A DNA stretch of 30,686 bases from JBASRP01 sp044866075 (GCA_044866075.1 JBIOTQ010000135.1:1-30686), one strand, 5' to 3'; positions 12,900 through 21,754 are shown, numbered from the stretch's first letter. Numbers and translations are program-made. Notes: generated from the sequence alone by a model not told the origin.

Positions 12900-13925
12900 G
12901 TGCAGAAAACGGACGAGCGCCTGCTCGCCTACCTCGCGCCGCGGCTCGACGGCGACGAACCGATCGAGATCGAGCGGCACGCGTTCGGCCATTCGAACCA
13001 GACCTTCTACGTGACGCGCGGCGATCGCCGGTACGTGCTGCGCCGCCCGCCGGACGGCCCGTTGCCTCCGGGGACGCACGACATGCGGCGCGAGTATCGC
13101 GTCCTCGCCGGCCTCGCCGGCACGGGCGTGCGGGCGCCGCGCGTCGTCTTGATGTGTGAGGACGCCTCGGTGCTGGAGGTGCCCTTCTACGTCATGGAAC
13201 GGATCGACGGTGTCGTGATCCGCAATCACATGCCGCCGGCGCTCGACGCGCCGGCGGACCGGCGGCGCATCGGCGAAGAGCTCGTCGATGCGCTCGTGGA
13301 GCTGCACGCGGTCGACCGGACCGCGGCCGGTCTGGCCGACCTGGGGAAGCCGGACGGTTTCCTTGAGCGGCAGGTACGGCGCCGGCGCGAGCAGCTCGCG
13401 ATGACGGTCGCGCACACGCGCCCGCGTGCCGACCTCGAAAAGGTAGCCGCGTGGCTGGCGGACCACGTGCCCGAGTCGCCGCCGCCCGCCGTGGTGCACG
13501 GCGACTACAACCTGCACAACGTCGCGTTCGGCCGGACGGCGCCGGCGCGGCTAGTCGCGATTTACGACTGGGAGCTCGCGACGATCGGCGATCCGCTGAC
13601 CGACGTCGGCTGGATGATCGCGACCTGGCGCGAGCCGGACGATCCCGAGAGCGTGCTCGATGATCTGGCGATGACGCGCCTCGAGGGTTTCCCGTCGCGC
13701 GCGGAGCTCGCCGCCCGCTACGAGGAGCGCAGCGGCCGGACGTTCGCGCACCCGACGTTCTATCGGGTGCTGGCTCTGTTCCGTCTGGCCGTCGCGCTGG
13801 AGGGGTTGTACGCGCTGCATCTCGCCGGGACGAGCGACGATCCATGGCACGCGCAGATGGAGCAGGTCGTGCCGGCGATGGCCGAGGGAGCGCTGGCGCT
13901 GATCAGCGGAGCGGCGCCGCTCTAG
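12900..13925 (+). CDS. Phosphotransferase (APH) family protein, ACAD10/11-kinase-like
   Basis: A 341-residue aminoglycoside-phosphotransferase-fold kinase. The catalytic loop is H200-G-D202-x4-N207 (VVHGDYNLHNVAF), the metal-binding aspartate is D223 in IYDWELATIGDPLTDVGW, and the N lobe has the GHSNQTFYV loop and YVLRRPP with the expected basic residue. This subgroup resembles the kinase domain of acyl-CoA dehydrogenase ACAD10/11, which phosphorylates hydroxyacyl-CoAs, rather than true drug kinases. The GTG at 12900 was chosen because alignment-like similarity starts there and a TATCAT box lies six bases before it; an ATG at 12876 is possible. The next gene starts directly after its stop (TAGATG), so they form an operon. 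Confidence 0.88.
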   Translation: MQKTDERLLAYLAPRLDGDEPIEIERHAFGHSNQTFYVTRGDRRYVLRRPPDGPLPPGTHDMRREYRVLAGLAGTGVRAPRVVLMCEDASVLEVPFYVMERIDGVVIRNHMPPALDAPADRRRIGEELVDALVELHAVDRTAAGLADLGKPDGFLERQVRRRREQLAMTVAHTRPRADLEKVAAWLADHVPESPPPAVVHGDYNLHNVAFGRTAPARLVAIYDWELATIGDPLTDVGWMIATWREPDDPESVLDDLAMTRLEGFPSRAELAARYEERSGRTFAHPTFYRVLALFRLAVALEGLYALHLAGTSDDPWHAQMEQVVPAMAEGALALISGAAPL

Positions 13926-15509
13926 ATGCTGACGACGCGTATCGCCGCGCCCCCGGAGCGGGTGCTGGCGGCGGCCGAAACTCCCATCGCGACAGGATTC
14001 GCGGAGCCGGCGCGCGCGCGTGTGGACGACGGCGTCATCACGTGGTCGTCCCAAGCCGATCTCGTCGATGGGGTCGATCGCGTGGCCGAGGTCGTGCCCG
14101 ACGGATCGGGCGCCACGGAGCTGACGCTGCGCGCCGAGGTCGATCTGCGGCTGCCCTACTTCTCATGGTTGTTCCGTCCGTTCGTGCGCTCGGCCGTGCA
14201 TAAGACGCTCGTCCACATGGCGGCCGTGCTCGAGGCGCGCGCTCTCGGACGCCCGGAACCGTCGACGCCGCCGCGACCGGTCTGGATCACGCGCGAGGTC
14301 ATTGAGCCGCGCCGAGCCGCCACGGTGGCCGCGGTGGCGGTGATCCTCATCATCGCCGGCTACGGCGGCGGCATCTTCACGAACACCGTCGATTTCGTCG
14401 CGAAGAGCTTTCACGCGAGCGACGCGGACCTAGGCGTGGCGCTCGCCGTCACGCGCGTCGGGACGTTCATCGGACTCATCGGCGCGGCGATGGCCGACCG
14501 CCGCGGGCGGCGGCGGATCCTGCTCGCGTCGATGATCGGCGTCTGCGGCGCGAGCGCGCTGTCGGCGCTGGCCCCGGGCGTGGTCACCTTTACTTTGCTG
14601 CAGGTGGTCGTGCGGGGGTGCGTGCAGCTGGCGGCGGTCGTCGGCTACATCGCGATCACGGAGGAGGCTCCCGAGGGATCGCGGGCGTTCCTCCTCGCGA
14701 TCGCGGGGATGGCATCGGGCGCGGGCTTCGCGCTGGGCGCCGGGCTGCTCCCGATAGCGGACCTCTCCGAATCCGCCTGGCGGTTCCTGTTCGCGCTCAC
14801 CGGTCTCGGTCTGTTGCTGCTGCCGAGTCTCTCTCGTCGCGTCGTCGAGACCGATCGCTATGCGGCCATGTCCGAGCGTGCCCGCACGGCGCGCGCCCAA
14901 GAACTCGTCGACCCTCTTTATGGCGGCCGCTTCGCGATCGTCGCGGCGCTCGTGTTCCTGCTCGGATTCTTCGGAGTGCCGAGCCTCCAGTTCACGAACC
15001 GATACCTACAGGACGAGCGCGCGTTCTCGGGGATCGGAATCTTCTGGCTGCGCGCCGTCACACAAGCCTTCCCGTCGCTCTTCGCGATCATCGCCGGAGG
15101 ACATCTCGCCGAGTCGCGAGGACGGAAGCCGGTCGCAGCACAAGCCACGTTCGTTCTGGCGATCGCCACAGCTGCGTTCTTCCTGTGGGGAGGACCCGTG
15201 CTGTGGATCGCGATGTTGGTGGCGACGATCGCCGGCGCGATGTCGGGCCCGTCCCTGACCGCGTTCAACACCGAGCTCTTCCCGACCGAGGTCCGCGGCC
15301 GCGCCGGAGCGGCGCTGCTCGTCGCGGGCGTGATCGGAGCCGTTTCGGGCCTTCTCTTCGTCGGGTACTTGGCGGATCCGCTCGGCGGTGTCGGCAACGC
15401 GATCGCCGTCACGTGCGTGGTGCCGCTCGTCGTGTCCCTGTTCCTGATCCCGCGGCTACCGGAGGGTCGCGGCCGCGCGCTGGACGAGCTCAGCCCGCCC
15501 GAGGTCTGA
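13926..15509 (+). CDS. MFS transporter with N-terminal SRPBCC/START-like domain (fusion)
   Basis: A 527-residue protein with two parts. Residues 1-105 look like a small SRPBCC (polyketide-cyclase/START-like) domain: it begins MLTTRIAAPPERVLAAAET and ends with a helix, FRPFVRSAVHKTLVHMAAVLEA, as SRPBCC domains do. From about residue 135 it becomes a 12-segment major facilitator transporter with the loop signature ADRRGRRR between TM2 and TM3 and the later ESRGRKP and PTEVRGRAGAAL motifs, resembling sugar/metabolite-proton transporters. The single frame runs through both parts with no internal stop and even codon use, so the fusion is real in this sequence. It begins directly after the kinase stop, suggesting a shared hydrophobic or acyl substrate. 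The substrate is unknown. Confidence 0.85.
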   Translation: MLTTRIAAPPERVLAAAETPIATGFAEPARARVDDGVITWSSQADLVDGVDRVAEVVPDGSGATELTLRAEVDLRLPYFSWLFRPFVRSAVHKTLVHMAAVLEARALGRPEPSTPPRPVWITREVIEPRRAATVAAVAVILIIAGYGGGIFTNTVDFVAKSFHASDADLGVALAVTRVGTFIGLIGAAMADRRGRRRILLASMIGVCGASALSALAPGVVTFTLLQVVVRGCVQLAAVVGYIAITEEAPEGSRAFLLAIAGMASGAGFALGAGLLPIADLSESAWRFLFALTGLGLLLLPSLSRRVVETDRYAAMSERARTARAQELVDPLYGGRFAIVAALVFLLGFFGVPSLQFTNRYLQDERAFSGIGIFWLRAVTQAFPSLFAIIAGGHLAESRGRKPVAAQATFVLAIATAAFFLWGGPVLWIAMLVATIAGAMSGPSLTAFNTELFPTEVRGRAGAALLVAGVIGAVSGLLFVGYLADPLGGVGNAIAVTCVVPLVVSLFLIPRLPEGRGRALDELSPPEV

Positions 15510-15516
15510 GCGAGCG

Positions 15517-17577
15517 CTACGCGGTGTCCGTCCGTTCCCAGACGCCGGACACGATCCTGGAGATGACCTCCGCCAGCGACTCGCTGAAGCGCGCCGTCAT
15601 GTGGTGACGGTCGCGGTAGATGATCAGACCGCTCGCGGCGACCGCGGGGCACGGATCGGACGGGCACACGAAGCGGGTCGGGTCGACGACCTCGACGCCG
15701 GCCGGCGCGGCCGCGCGCTCGGCCGCCGCGATGACCTTGTCCCGGTTGGCCGATCCCTTCCGCGGGAACGAGCACCGCTCGGGCGCGCCCGGAGACTCGG
15801 ACAGACAACCGGGGATGTCGACCGGAGCGACCGGCGTGTCGCGGAAGAGGAGCGCGTTGTCCGCGATCTGACGCAGCCGCGTGAACGTTCGGGCCGCCGC
15901 CTCCTCCCACAGCTCGGGGAGCGGCTGCGAGTTGTCCGTGCCGTCGCTGTCCAGGACGTTCCCGTCCGCGTAGGTCGCTCGTCCGATCACCACGAGGTCG
16001 ACGCCGCCGGGGAACGCGCGCATGCGATCCATCACGTTGTCTCGCCACGTCACGCACTCGTTGTACGCGCGGTTCAGGCGCGGCTGATAGCTGAGCACGT
16101 CGACGACCGGGCAGGCGTTCTTCGTCCAGGCCAGCAGACGCCAGTGCTCGGTCCGCGCGGCTTGCTGGAACGCGGGGAACCACTGCTGGGCGACGCTGTC
16201 GCCGATAAGGGCAATCGTTCTTTGCCCGTGGGGATCCCCGAAGACGCAGTCGGCCGGCGCGGCGGTGTCCCGGAACGTCACATGGCAGCCGCCCATCCCG
16301 TGGACGGTCGAGTTGCGCGCCTCGATCGGCGTCATGCCCCTGCCGCCGGCGATCTCGACGGGCCGCGACGCCGAGCTCGCCGCGGGAAGCGTCGTTGCGA
16401 CGAGGGAGAGGGCCGTGAGCCCCGCGCCCAGTGCGAGTCCCTTGCCGGCGGAACGCTTGAGGCGCTGCGAGAAGCGGATCGGGTTCTCGACGATGAGATG
16501 CGACGCGATCGCCAGCAGGAACGAGACGACGACGGCGAACACTTTGCCGGCGACGCGCATGCTCGCCGATGCATCCGATCCGAGCGCGAGACTCGTGAGG
16601 CCGAGCGCTGGCCAGTGCCAGAGGTACCAGGCGTACGAGACGCGTCCGATCGCGGGCAGCGGAGGTTTGGCGAGGATGCGCCCGACGGAGGCCGGCCGGA
16701 AGAGACCCGACGCGATGACCAGGGCCGAGCCGAGGACGGGCAGGAGGACGGCCGAACCCGGATACGGAGTCGTCCTTTCGTACATCACAGCGGCGAGGAT
16801 GATGCACACGATCCCGGCGACGCCGGCGAGGTCCGCGATGCGCCCGCGGATCTTGCCGAGCCGATGAGCCGCAACCGCCAGGGCGGCGCCCGTCGCCAGC
16901 TCGCCGAGACGCAGGTGCGTCGCGTAGTACGCGCTCTGTCCCTGCACGCGCGTCAGCAGGATCGACAGCGCGAACGACGTGATCGCGAGGAGGCCGAGGA
17001 CGGATCCAAGCGCACGAGGAAGCTTCGACGGGTTGAACCGCATCACGCGCTTCGAAACCAGAAGGATGATGAGCGGCCACAGGACGTAGAACTGTTCTTC
17101 GATGGACAGCGACCAGTAGTGAACGAACAGACCGTCGGCCGCCGTGGTGTCGGCGTACGCGGTCGCCTGTCCCGCGAACCGCCAGTTCGACACGTACAAG
17201 GCCGCCGAGCGCGCATCCCCGATGAGGCGGCCCCGATCGAGGGCGGGGACGAGCAGGATCCCGATCGCCACGGTGACGACGAGGACGAGCGCCGACAACG
17301 GCAGGAGGCGGCGGATGCGGCGGGCGTAGAAGTTGCGAAGACTGATCGTTCCGGTGGCGGTCGTCTCTTTGAGAAGGATCCCCGTGATCAAGAAACCGGA
17401 GATCACGAAGAACACATCGACGCCGACGAATCCGCCCGCGAGCTGCGTGATCCCTGCGTGGAAGGCGATGACGAGCAGCACCGAAACCGCCCGCAAGCCG
17501 TCGATATCCGCGCGATATTCCCTGGTGGGAAGGGGTGCGGGGACAGGGCGGGCTTCAGCGCGAAGCTCGGTTTGCAC
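15517..17577 (-). CDS. Acyltransferase 3 (OafA/YrhL-like) with C-terminal SGNH domain
   Basis: A 686-residue membrane O-acyltransferase that transfers acyl groups to cell-surface polysaccharide or peptidoglycan sugars. The N-terminal AT3 domain (about 20-395) has about ten TM segments, the start motif RADIDGLRAVSVLLVIAFHAG with H40, GVDVFFVISGFLIT, the RIRRLLP motif and HYWSLSIEEQFYVLWP. The extracytoplasmic SGNH domain (about 450-686) has block I IGDS (S461) and the terminal DRHHMT (D656, H659) completing the catalytic set. Domain order and length match O-antigen-type OafA proteins. The GTG start at 17577 has TAGTAT six bases upstream and no Shine-Dalgarno. It converges on the MFS gene with a 7-base gap. 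Confidence 0.93.
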   Translation of the reverse strand: MQTELRAEARPVPAPLPTREYRADIDGLRAVSVLLVIAFHAGITQLAGGFVGVDVFFVISGFLITGILLKETTATGTISLRNFYARRIRRLLPLSALVLVVTVAIGILLVPALDRGRLIGDARSAALYVSNWRFAGQATAYADTTAADGLFVHYWSLSIEEQFYVLWPLIILLVSKRVMRFNPSKLPRALGSVLGLLAITSFALSILLTRVQGQSAYYATHLRLGELATGAALAVAAHRLGKIRGRIADLAGVAGIVCIILAAVMYERTTPYPGSAVLLPVLGSALVIASGLFRPASVGRILAKPPLPAIGRVSYAWYLWHWPALGLTSLALGSDASASMRVAGKVFAVVVSFLLAIASHLIVENPIRFSQRLKRSAGKGLALGAGLTALSLVATTLPAASSASRPVEIAGGRGMTPIEARNSTVHGMGGCHVTFRDTAAPADCVFGDPHGQRTIALIGDSVAQQWFPAFQQAARTEHWRLLAWTKNACPVVDVLSYQPRLNRAYNECVTWRDNVMDRMRAFPGGVDLVVIGRATYADGNVLDSDGTDNSQPLPELWEEAAARTFTRLRQIADNALLFRDTPVAPVDIPGCLSESPGAPERCSFPRKGSANRDKVIAAAERAAAPAGVEVVDPTRFVCPSDPCPAVAASGLIIYRDRHHMTARFSESLAEVISRIVSGVWERTDTA

Positions 17578-17583
17578 GCGGGG

Positions 17584-17589
17584 ATACTA
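17584..17589 (-). promoter_or_regulatory. -10 box of the acyltransferase gene (leaderless pattern)
   Basis: TAGTAT on the minus strand, six bases before the GTG at 17577. No -35 element recognised. Confidence 0.45.
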
Positions 17590-17636
17590 CCCGGGCGACG
17601 CCGAGACAATCGTTTGCGAGGTTTCCGGTTTTTCTC

Positions 17637-18770
17637 TTAGCGCATGCCGTCCAGCGCAGCGCGCAGGTCCGCGATGAGATCGTCGGGATGTTCGAGGCCG
17701 ACGGACAAACGCACGAGCGCCGGATCCACGGCGAGCGGCGAGTCCGCGACAGACGCGTGCGTCATCCGCGCGGGGTGTTCGATGAGCGACTCGACGGCGC
17801 CGAGAGACTCCCCCAACGCGAAGATCTTCGTGCGCGTCACGACCTCGAGCGCGGCGTCTTCGGCCGCGAGCGTGAACGACACCATGCCTCCGATGTCGCG
17901 CATCTGCCGCTTCGCGGTGTCGTGGCCGGGATTGGTGCCGAGGCCCGGGTAGTAGACCTGCGTCACTGCCGGATGGTCGGAAAGCATCTCGGCGACCGCG
18001 CGCGCGTTGCTGCAGTGCCGCTCCATGCGGAGCGCCAGCGTCTTCACGCCGCGGAGGACGAGCCAGCAGTCGAACGGGCCGGGCACGCCGCCCATCGCGT
18101 TCTGCAGGAAGGCCAGTCGTTCGGCGATCTCCGGGTGATTCGTCGCGGCGAAGCCGCCGATCACGTCGGAGTGCCCGCCGAGGTATTTCGTCGTCGAATG
18201 CACGACCATGTCCGCCCCGAGCGCGAGCGGCTGCTGCAGGTACGGCGTCGCGAACGTGTTGTCGACGACGACCATCGCCCCGCGCTCGTGCGCAAGCTCG
18301 GCGACGGCCTCGATGTCGATCACGCGCAGCAGCGGATTCGTGGGAGTCTCGATCCACACGAGCTTCGTCGTGTCGCGCCACTCGGTGGAACACGCGGCGG
18401 CCTCGGTCATGTCGACGGCGCTGAACTGGAGGCCGGCCGGGCCGTACACGCGCGCGACCAGGCGGTACGTCCCGCCGTACGCGTCGTTCGGGATGATGAT
18501 GTGGTCGCCGGGGGAGAGCAATCTCAAGATCGCGTCCTCCGCCGCCATCCCGCTCGCGAACGCGAGGCCGTGCGCTGCGCCCTCGAGCGACGCCAGGCAG
18601 CGTTCGAGAGCGGTGCGCGTGGGGTTGCCGGTGCGCGAGTACTCGTAGCCCTGATGCTCTCCGACGCGACGCTGGACGTAGGTCGACGTCTGGTAGATCG
18701 GCGTGACGATCGCGCCGGTGGCGGGGTCGGGCTCCTGACCCTCGTGGATCGCGCGGGTCTCGAACTCCAT
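17637..18770 (-). CDS. Cystathionine gamma-lyase / gamma-synthase (Cys/Met metabolism PLP enzyme)
   Basis: A 377-residue PLP enzyme of the transsulfuration family. The PLP lysine is K195 in HSTTKYLGGHSDVIGG. YEYSRTGNPTR, GLAFASGMAAEDAI, WIETPTNPLLRVIDI and the C-terminal FALGESLGAVESLIEHPARMTHASV motifs are all intact. Because the gene follows cystathionine beta-synthase and their stop and start share one base (TGATG), the reverse direction (cystathionine to cysteine, gamma-lyase) is the likelier role. Sequence alone does not separate it from gamma-synthase (MetB), so no symbol is given. The SLIEHPARMTH segment also occurs in both. Confidence 0.94.
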   Translation of the reverse strand: MEFETRAIHEGQEPDPATGAIVTPIYQTSTYVQRRVGEHQGYEYSRTGNPTRTALERCLASLEGAAHGLAFASGMAAEDAILRLLSPGDHIIIPNDAYGGTYRLVARVYGPAGLQFSAVDMTEAAACSTEWRDTTKLVWIETPTNPLLRVIDIEAVAELAHERGAMVVVDNTFATPYLQQPLALGADMVVHSTTKYLGGHSDVIGGFAATNHPEIAERLAFLQNAMGGVPGPFDCWLVLRGVKTLALRMERHCSNARAVAEMLSDHPAVTQVYYPGLGTNPGHDTAKRQMRDIGGMVSFTLAAEDAALEVVTRTKIFALGESLGAVESLIEHPARMTHASVADSPLAVDPALVRLSVGLEHPDDLIADLRAALDGMR

Positions 18771-20440
18771 CAGCGGACGCTCCGTTGCGACAGGAAGTCG
18801 AGGACGTCCGATCGCGTCAGGATCCCAACGGGATGCCCCGAGTCGACGACGAGCACGGCCGGACCGCGCTCCAGCGCCTCGACCGCGGCGTCGATCGGCT
18901 CACCGGACCCGACGGAGGGAAGCGGCGGACCCATCGCTTCGGACACCGGCCGGTCGAGGATCGACGCGTCCCGGTACGCGCGCTCCAGCAGGTCGCGCTC
19001 GCGCACGGCGCCGGCGACCTCCGCGAAGGCGAGCGGCGGCTCCGCCTTCACGACGGGAACCTGCGAGATGTCGTACTCGCGCATCAGCGCGATCGCCGCG
19101 CGCACCGTCTCGTCGGGGTGGATGTGCACGAGCGACGGCAGGTGCGGCGCCTTCCGCGCGAGGACATCGGCGACCGACTCGCCGCCGACACGAAGGAAGC
19201 CGTATTCGGCCATCCAGTGATCGTTGTAGATCTTCGATAGGTAGCCGCGGCCGGAATCGGGGATGAGGACGACCACGACGTGCTCCGGGCCGAGCCCTTC
19301 GCCGGCGACGAGAGCCGCTTTCACGGCGAGACCGGCCGAGCCTCCGATGAGGATCCCTTCCTCGCGCGTGACGCGCCGCGCGGTCAGGAACGAATCGCGG
19401 TCGCTCACCGCGATGATCCGATCGACGATCTTTGGATCATAGGTTGCCGGCCAGAAGTCTTCGCCGACGCCCTCGACCATGTACGGCCGCCCGCCGCCGC
19501 CCGAGTACACGGACCCTTCGGGGTCGGCGCCGACGATCTGGATCGCCGGGTTCTGCGACTTCAAGAACCGCCCGGTGCCCGAGATCGTGCCGCCCGTCCC
19601 GATGCCGGCGACGAAGTGCGTGATGCGGCCGGCGGTCTGGCGCCAGATCTCGGGCCCCGTCGACAGCTCGTGCGCGCGCGGGTTCTCGGCGTTCGCGTAC
19701 TGGTTCGGCTGGAACGCGCCGGGGATCTCGGACGAGAGGCGGTTCGCCACGCTGTAATACGAGTCGGGGTGCTCGGGCCGAACGGCCGTCGGGCACACGA
19801 CGACCTCCGCGCCGTACGCGCGCAGGAGCGAGATCTTCTCCTGGCTCATCTTGTCCGGCATCACGAAGATGCAGCGGTAGCGCCGGCGCGCGGCCACGAT
19901 CGCCAGGCCGACGCCGGTGTTGCCGGAGGTCGGCTCGACAATCGTCCCACCGGGGCCGAGCACGCCGTCGCGCTCGGCCGCCTCGACCATCGCCAGCGCG
20001 ATACGGTCCTTGACGCTGCCGCCGGGGTTCAGCTGCTCCAGCTTGGCCAGAAGCACGCAGTCGAGGTCGCGTCCGATGCGATCGAGCCGCACCAGCGGGG
20101 TGCCGCCGACGAGATCGACGAGCGAGTCGGCGACCTCCATCGCCGCGCCGCGATCGGTCGCCGGGAGGACGCGGATGCCGGCGCGGTCGAGACGCGCGCG
20201 GTCGGGCGGTTCCTCGTCGGTCACCAACGAGACGGGGAAGCCGCTGCGTTCCAGCGCGAGCGCCGCGGTCGCCGCGGCGGCGGCCGGACCGGTCACGCCC
20301 ACCTCGCGCGGGATGCGCGCCCGGACGTCGGCGACGAGGTCGGGGGAGAGCTCGGCCGTCGGGGAGTGGACGACGTGATGCGCTCGCGACAGTAGCCGTT
20401 CGGGAGGCGCGCCTCCCGCGATGACGACGAGAACGTCCAC
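18770..20440 (-). CDS. cbs: Cystathionine beta-synthase with ~100-residue N-terminal extension
   Basis: The core (about 101-430) is a PLP-dependent beta-synthase joining serine and homocysteine. It has DLVGGTPLVRLDRI, PLP lysine K144 in NPGGSVKDRI, TSGNTGVGLAIVAA and GIGTGGTISGTGRFLK. Two CBS regulatory domains follow (about 435-556), with HPDETVRAAIALMREYDISQVPVV and PVGILTRSDVLDFL. Most bacterial homologues start near the internal ATG at 20140, but that ATG has no Shine-Dalgarno, and the upstream 100 codons look coding and Rossmann-like (VDVLVVIAGGAPPERLL, VGVTGPAAAAATAALALERS). I therefore start at GTG 20440, for 556 residues. The extension's function is unknown. It pairs with the next gene for cysteine synthesis. 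Confidence 0.9.
   Translation of the reverse strand: MDVLVVIAGGAPPERLLSRAHHVVHSPTAELSPDLVADVRARIPREVGVTGPAAAAATAALALERSGFPVSLVTDEEPPDRARLDRAGIRVLPATDRGAAMEVADSLVDLVGGTPLVRLDRIGRDLDCVLLAKLEQLNPGGSVKDRIALAMVEAAERDGVLGPGGTIVEPTSGNTGVGLAIVAARRRYRCIFVMPDKMSQEKISLLRAYGAEVVVCPTAVRPEHPDSYYSVANRLSSEIPGAFQPNQYANAENPRAHELSTGPEIWRQTAGRITHFVAGIGTGGTISGTGRFLKSQNPAIQIVGADPEGSVYSGGGGRPYMVEGVGEDFWPATYDPKIVDRIIAVSDRDSFLTARRVTREEGILIGGSAGLAVKAALVAGEGLGPEHVVVVLIPDSGRGYLSKIYNDHWMAEYGFLRVGGESVADVLARKAPHLPSLVHIHPDETVRAAIALMREYDISQVPVVKAEPPLAFAEVAGAVRERDLLERAYRDASILDRPVSEAMGPPLPSVGSGEPIDAAVEALERGPAVLVVDSGHPVGILTRSDVLDFLSQRSVR
20401..20418. repeat. 18-bp perfect palindrome near the start of the cbs extension
   Basis: CGGGAGGCGCGCCTCCCG is identical on both strands. 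It lies about 22 bases inside the coding frame chosen for cbs and encodes part of IAGGAPPE. It could hinder translation as a hairpin or bind a dimeric protein, or simply reflect local GC bias. Confidence 0.4.
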
Positions 20441-20487
20441 CGTCGAGGAGTCTACGCCCGCGCGGAGGCGGCGCCCCGGCGGGTGCG

Positions 20488-21717
20488 TCAGTCTTCCGGA
20501 ACGACGGCGACGGCGACGGCGACGCCGCGCTCGCGGTGGCTCGAGGTGCTGGGGCGATTCATCAAACGGCCGCGCAGGACGAACGTGGTCGAACCGCCTC
20601 CGTCGAGGCCCATCGCCTCGATCGCACCGAGGGCGCGCATGAGGTTCGCGGCCTCGTTCATGGTCATCCCCACCGACCGGCCGGGCTGGCGTCCGTCGAC
20701 CGTGACCAAGAGGAGATCGCCGCGCTCGGTCCAGCCGATCATCGTTCGCGCGTCGCGGCGCGTCTTCCAATCGGTGACGCGCTTCCCGTCGCGCACGAGG
20801 ACCGGCTTGCCGGCGACGCCCTCGACCACGTCCGGCGCGACGGAGACGGTGAGCGAGGCGCGGCGATCCGCGATGCCGGCGTTCACGTCGCGCCAGAGGG
20901 CCGCGAGCGCGCTCGCGCCGTCGCCCGCTCCCGACAGCACGACGCCGTCGGAGGGGATCCGGCTGCCGCCGGATCGAGACGATACGAGCTCCACGGCCGT
21001 GGGGGCTCCCGTCACGACCCCCGCCGCCGGAGTGAGCAGCCGGGCTGTGATCTCGGTGCCGCCGCGCGTCTCCGTGCTCGGTCCGTAGCGGGGTGTGTAG
21101 ACCACGATCCGGTCGCCCGAACGAGTCGCGTTGAGACCCTGGATCGCCGTCGAACGCTGCTCCGTCGTACGGATCGGCGCGAGCAAACCGGGCCTCAAGG
21201 TCGTGTGAGTCGTCGTCAGCGTTGTCGTCATCGCGAGCGTGCCGACCCGCAAGGCGCCCGTGCGGCCGATCGAGAAGTGCGGCCGCGACGAGATCGGAGA
21301 CCGAAGCGGCCGCCCCGAGTCGATCACGCCGCCGATCGGTGCGCCCGCTTCGCTGAAGAAGTCCCCGTTGACGGCGACCACGCACCCGGCGCGCTTGCAC
21401 ATGGTGCTCGTCCGCTCGGTCCGCGGCGTCGGGCCGGAGACACGCCCGTTCGACAGAAGGACGCGAAGCCGATCGCGCGCCGAGCGGTCGAGACGGGCGA
21501 CGTGGACGATCTGGTCGGGATGGCGACGGCGCAGGGCAAGATGCACGACGCTGGATCCCGGCCGGTGGCGCTGGATGATGCGGTACCCGGTCGGCACGCG
21601 CACGCCGTCGACCCACGTTCCGGCCGAGGACACGGTCTGGGTCCCGACCAGAACGAGCAAAAGAGCCAGCGCGGACCGAGGGATGCGACGTCGACGTTCC
21701 CTGTTTCGCCCTGCCAC
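20488..21717 (-). CDS. Secreted phosphodiester glycosidase family protein (NAGPA domain)
   Basis: A 409-residue exported protein. The N terminus (RNRERRRRIPRS, then ALALLLVLVGTQTVSSAG) is a signal peptide with probable cleavage near residue 32. The C-terminal half is a phosphodiester glycosidase (NAGPA) domain: NGDFF at 117-121, RTMIGWTERGDLLLVTVDGRQPG, then MTMNEAANLMRALGAIEAMGLDGGGSTTFVLRG with D372-GGGS. In this family the enzyme removes N-acetylglucosamine from phosphodiesters or hydrolyses similar cell-wall or teichoic-acid linkages; the exact substrate here is unknown. The GTG at 21717 was chosen because it begins the signal peptide; the longer frame runs into non-coding sequence. It lies 47 bases before cbs on the same strand but has no obvious metabolic link to it. 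Confidence 0.88.
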   Translation of the reverse strand: MAGRNRERRRRIPRSALALLLVLVGTQTVSSAGTWVDGVRVPTGYRIIQRHRPGSSVVHLALRRRHPDQIVHVARLDRSARDRLRVLLSNGRVSGPTPRTERTSTMCKRAGCVVAVNGDFFSEAGAPIGGVIDSGRPLRSPISSRPHFSIGRTGALRVGTLAMTTTLTTTHTTLRPGLLAPIRTTEQRSTAIQGLNATRSGDRIVVYTPRYGPSTETRGGTEITARLLTPAAGVVTGAPTAVELVSSRSGGSRIPSDGVVLSGAGDGASALAALWRDVNAGIADRRASLTVSVAPDVVEGVAGKPVLVRDGKRVTDWKTRRDARTMIGWTERGDLLLVTVDGRQPGRSVGMTMNEAANLMRALGAIEAMGLDGGGSTTFVLRGRLMNRPSTSSHRERGVAVAVAVVPED

Positions 21718-21748
21718 GTTCGTCCCCGCACGGCCGGATGGAGCCGGG

Positions 21749-21754
21749 AGTGTA
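21749..21754 (-). promoter_or_regulatory. Candidate -10 box of the glycosidase gene
   Basis: TACACT on the minus strand, 31 bases before the GTG at 21717. No recognisable -35. The 136-base interval between this gene and the small gene ending at 21854 shows nothing else I can support. Confidence 0.35.

Noticed and set aside
14918..17080. Very long Arg-rich frames opposite or shifted from real genes (for example within the acyltransferase and thi regions)
   Set aside because: Compositionally biased shadow frames of GC-rich genes, with no domain motifs, overlapping well-supported genes.
20441..21616. Very long cbs frame of 948 codons
   Set aside because: The upstream part overlaps the secreted glycosidase on the same strand in another frame and is Arg-rich with no family pattern.
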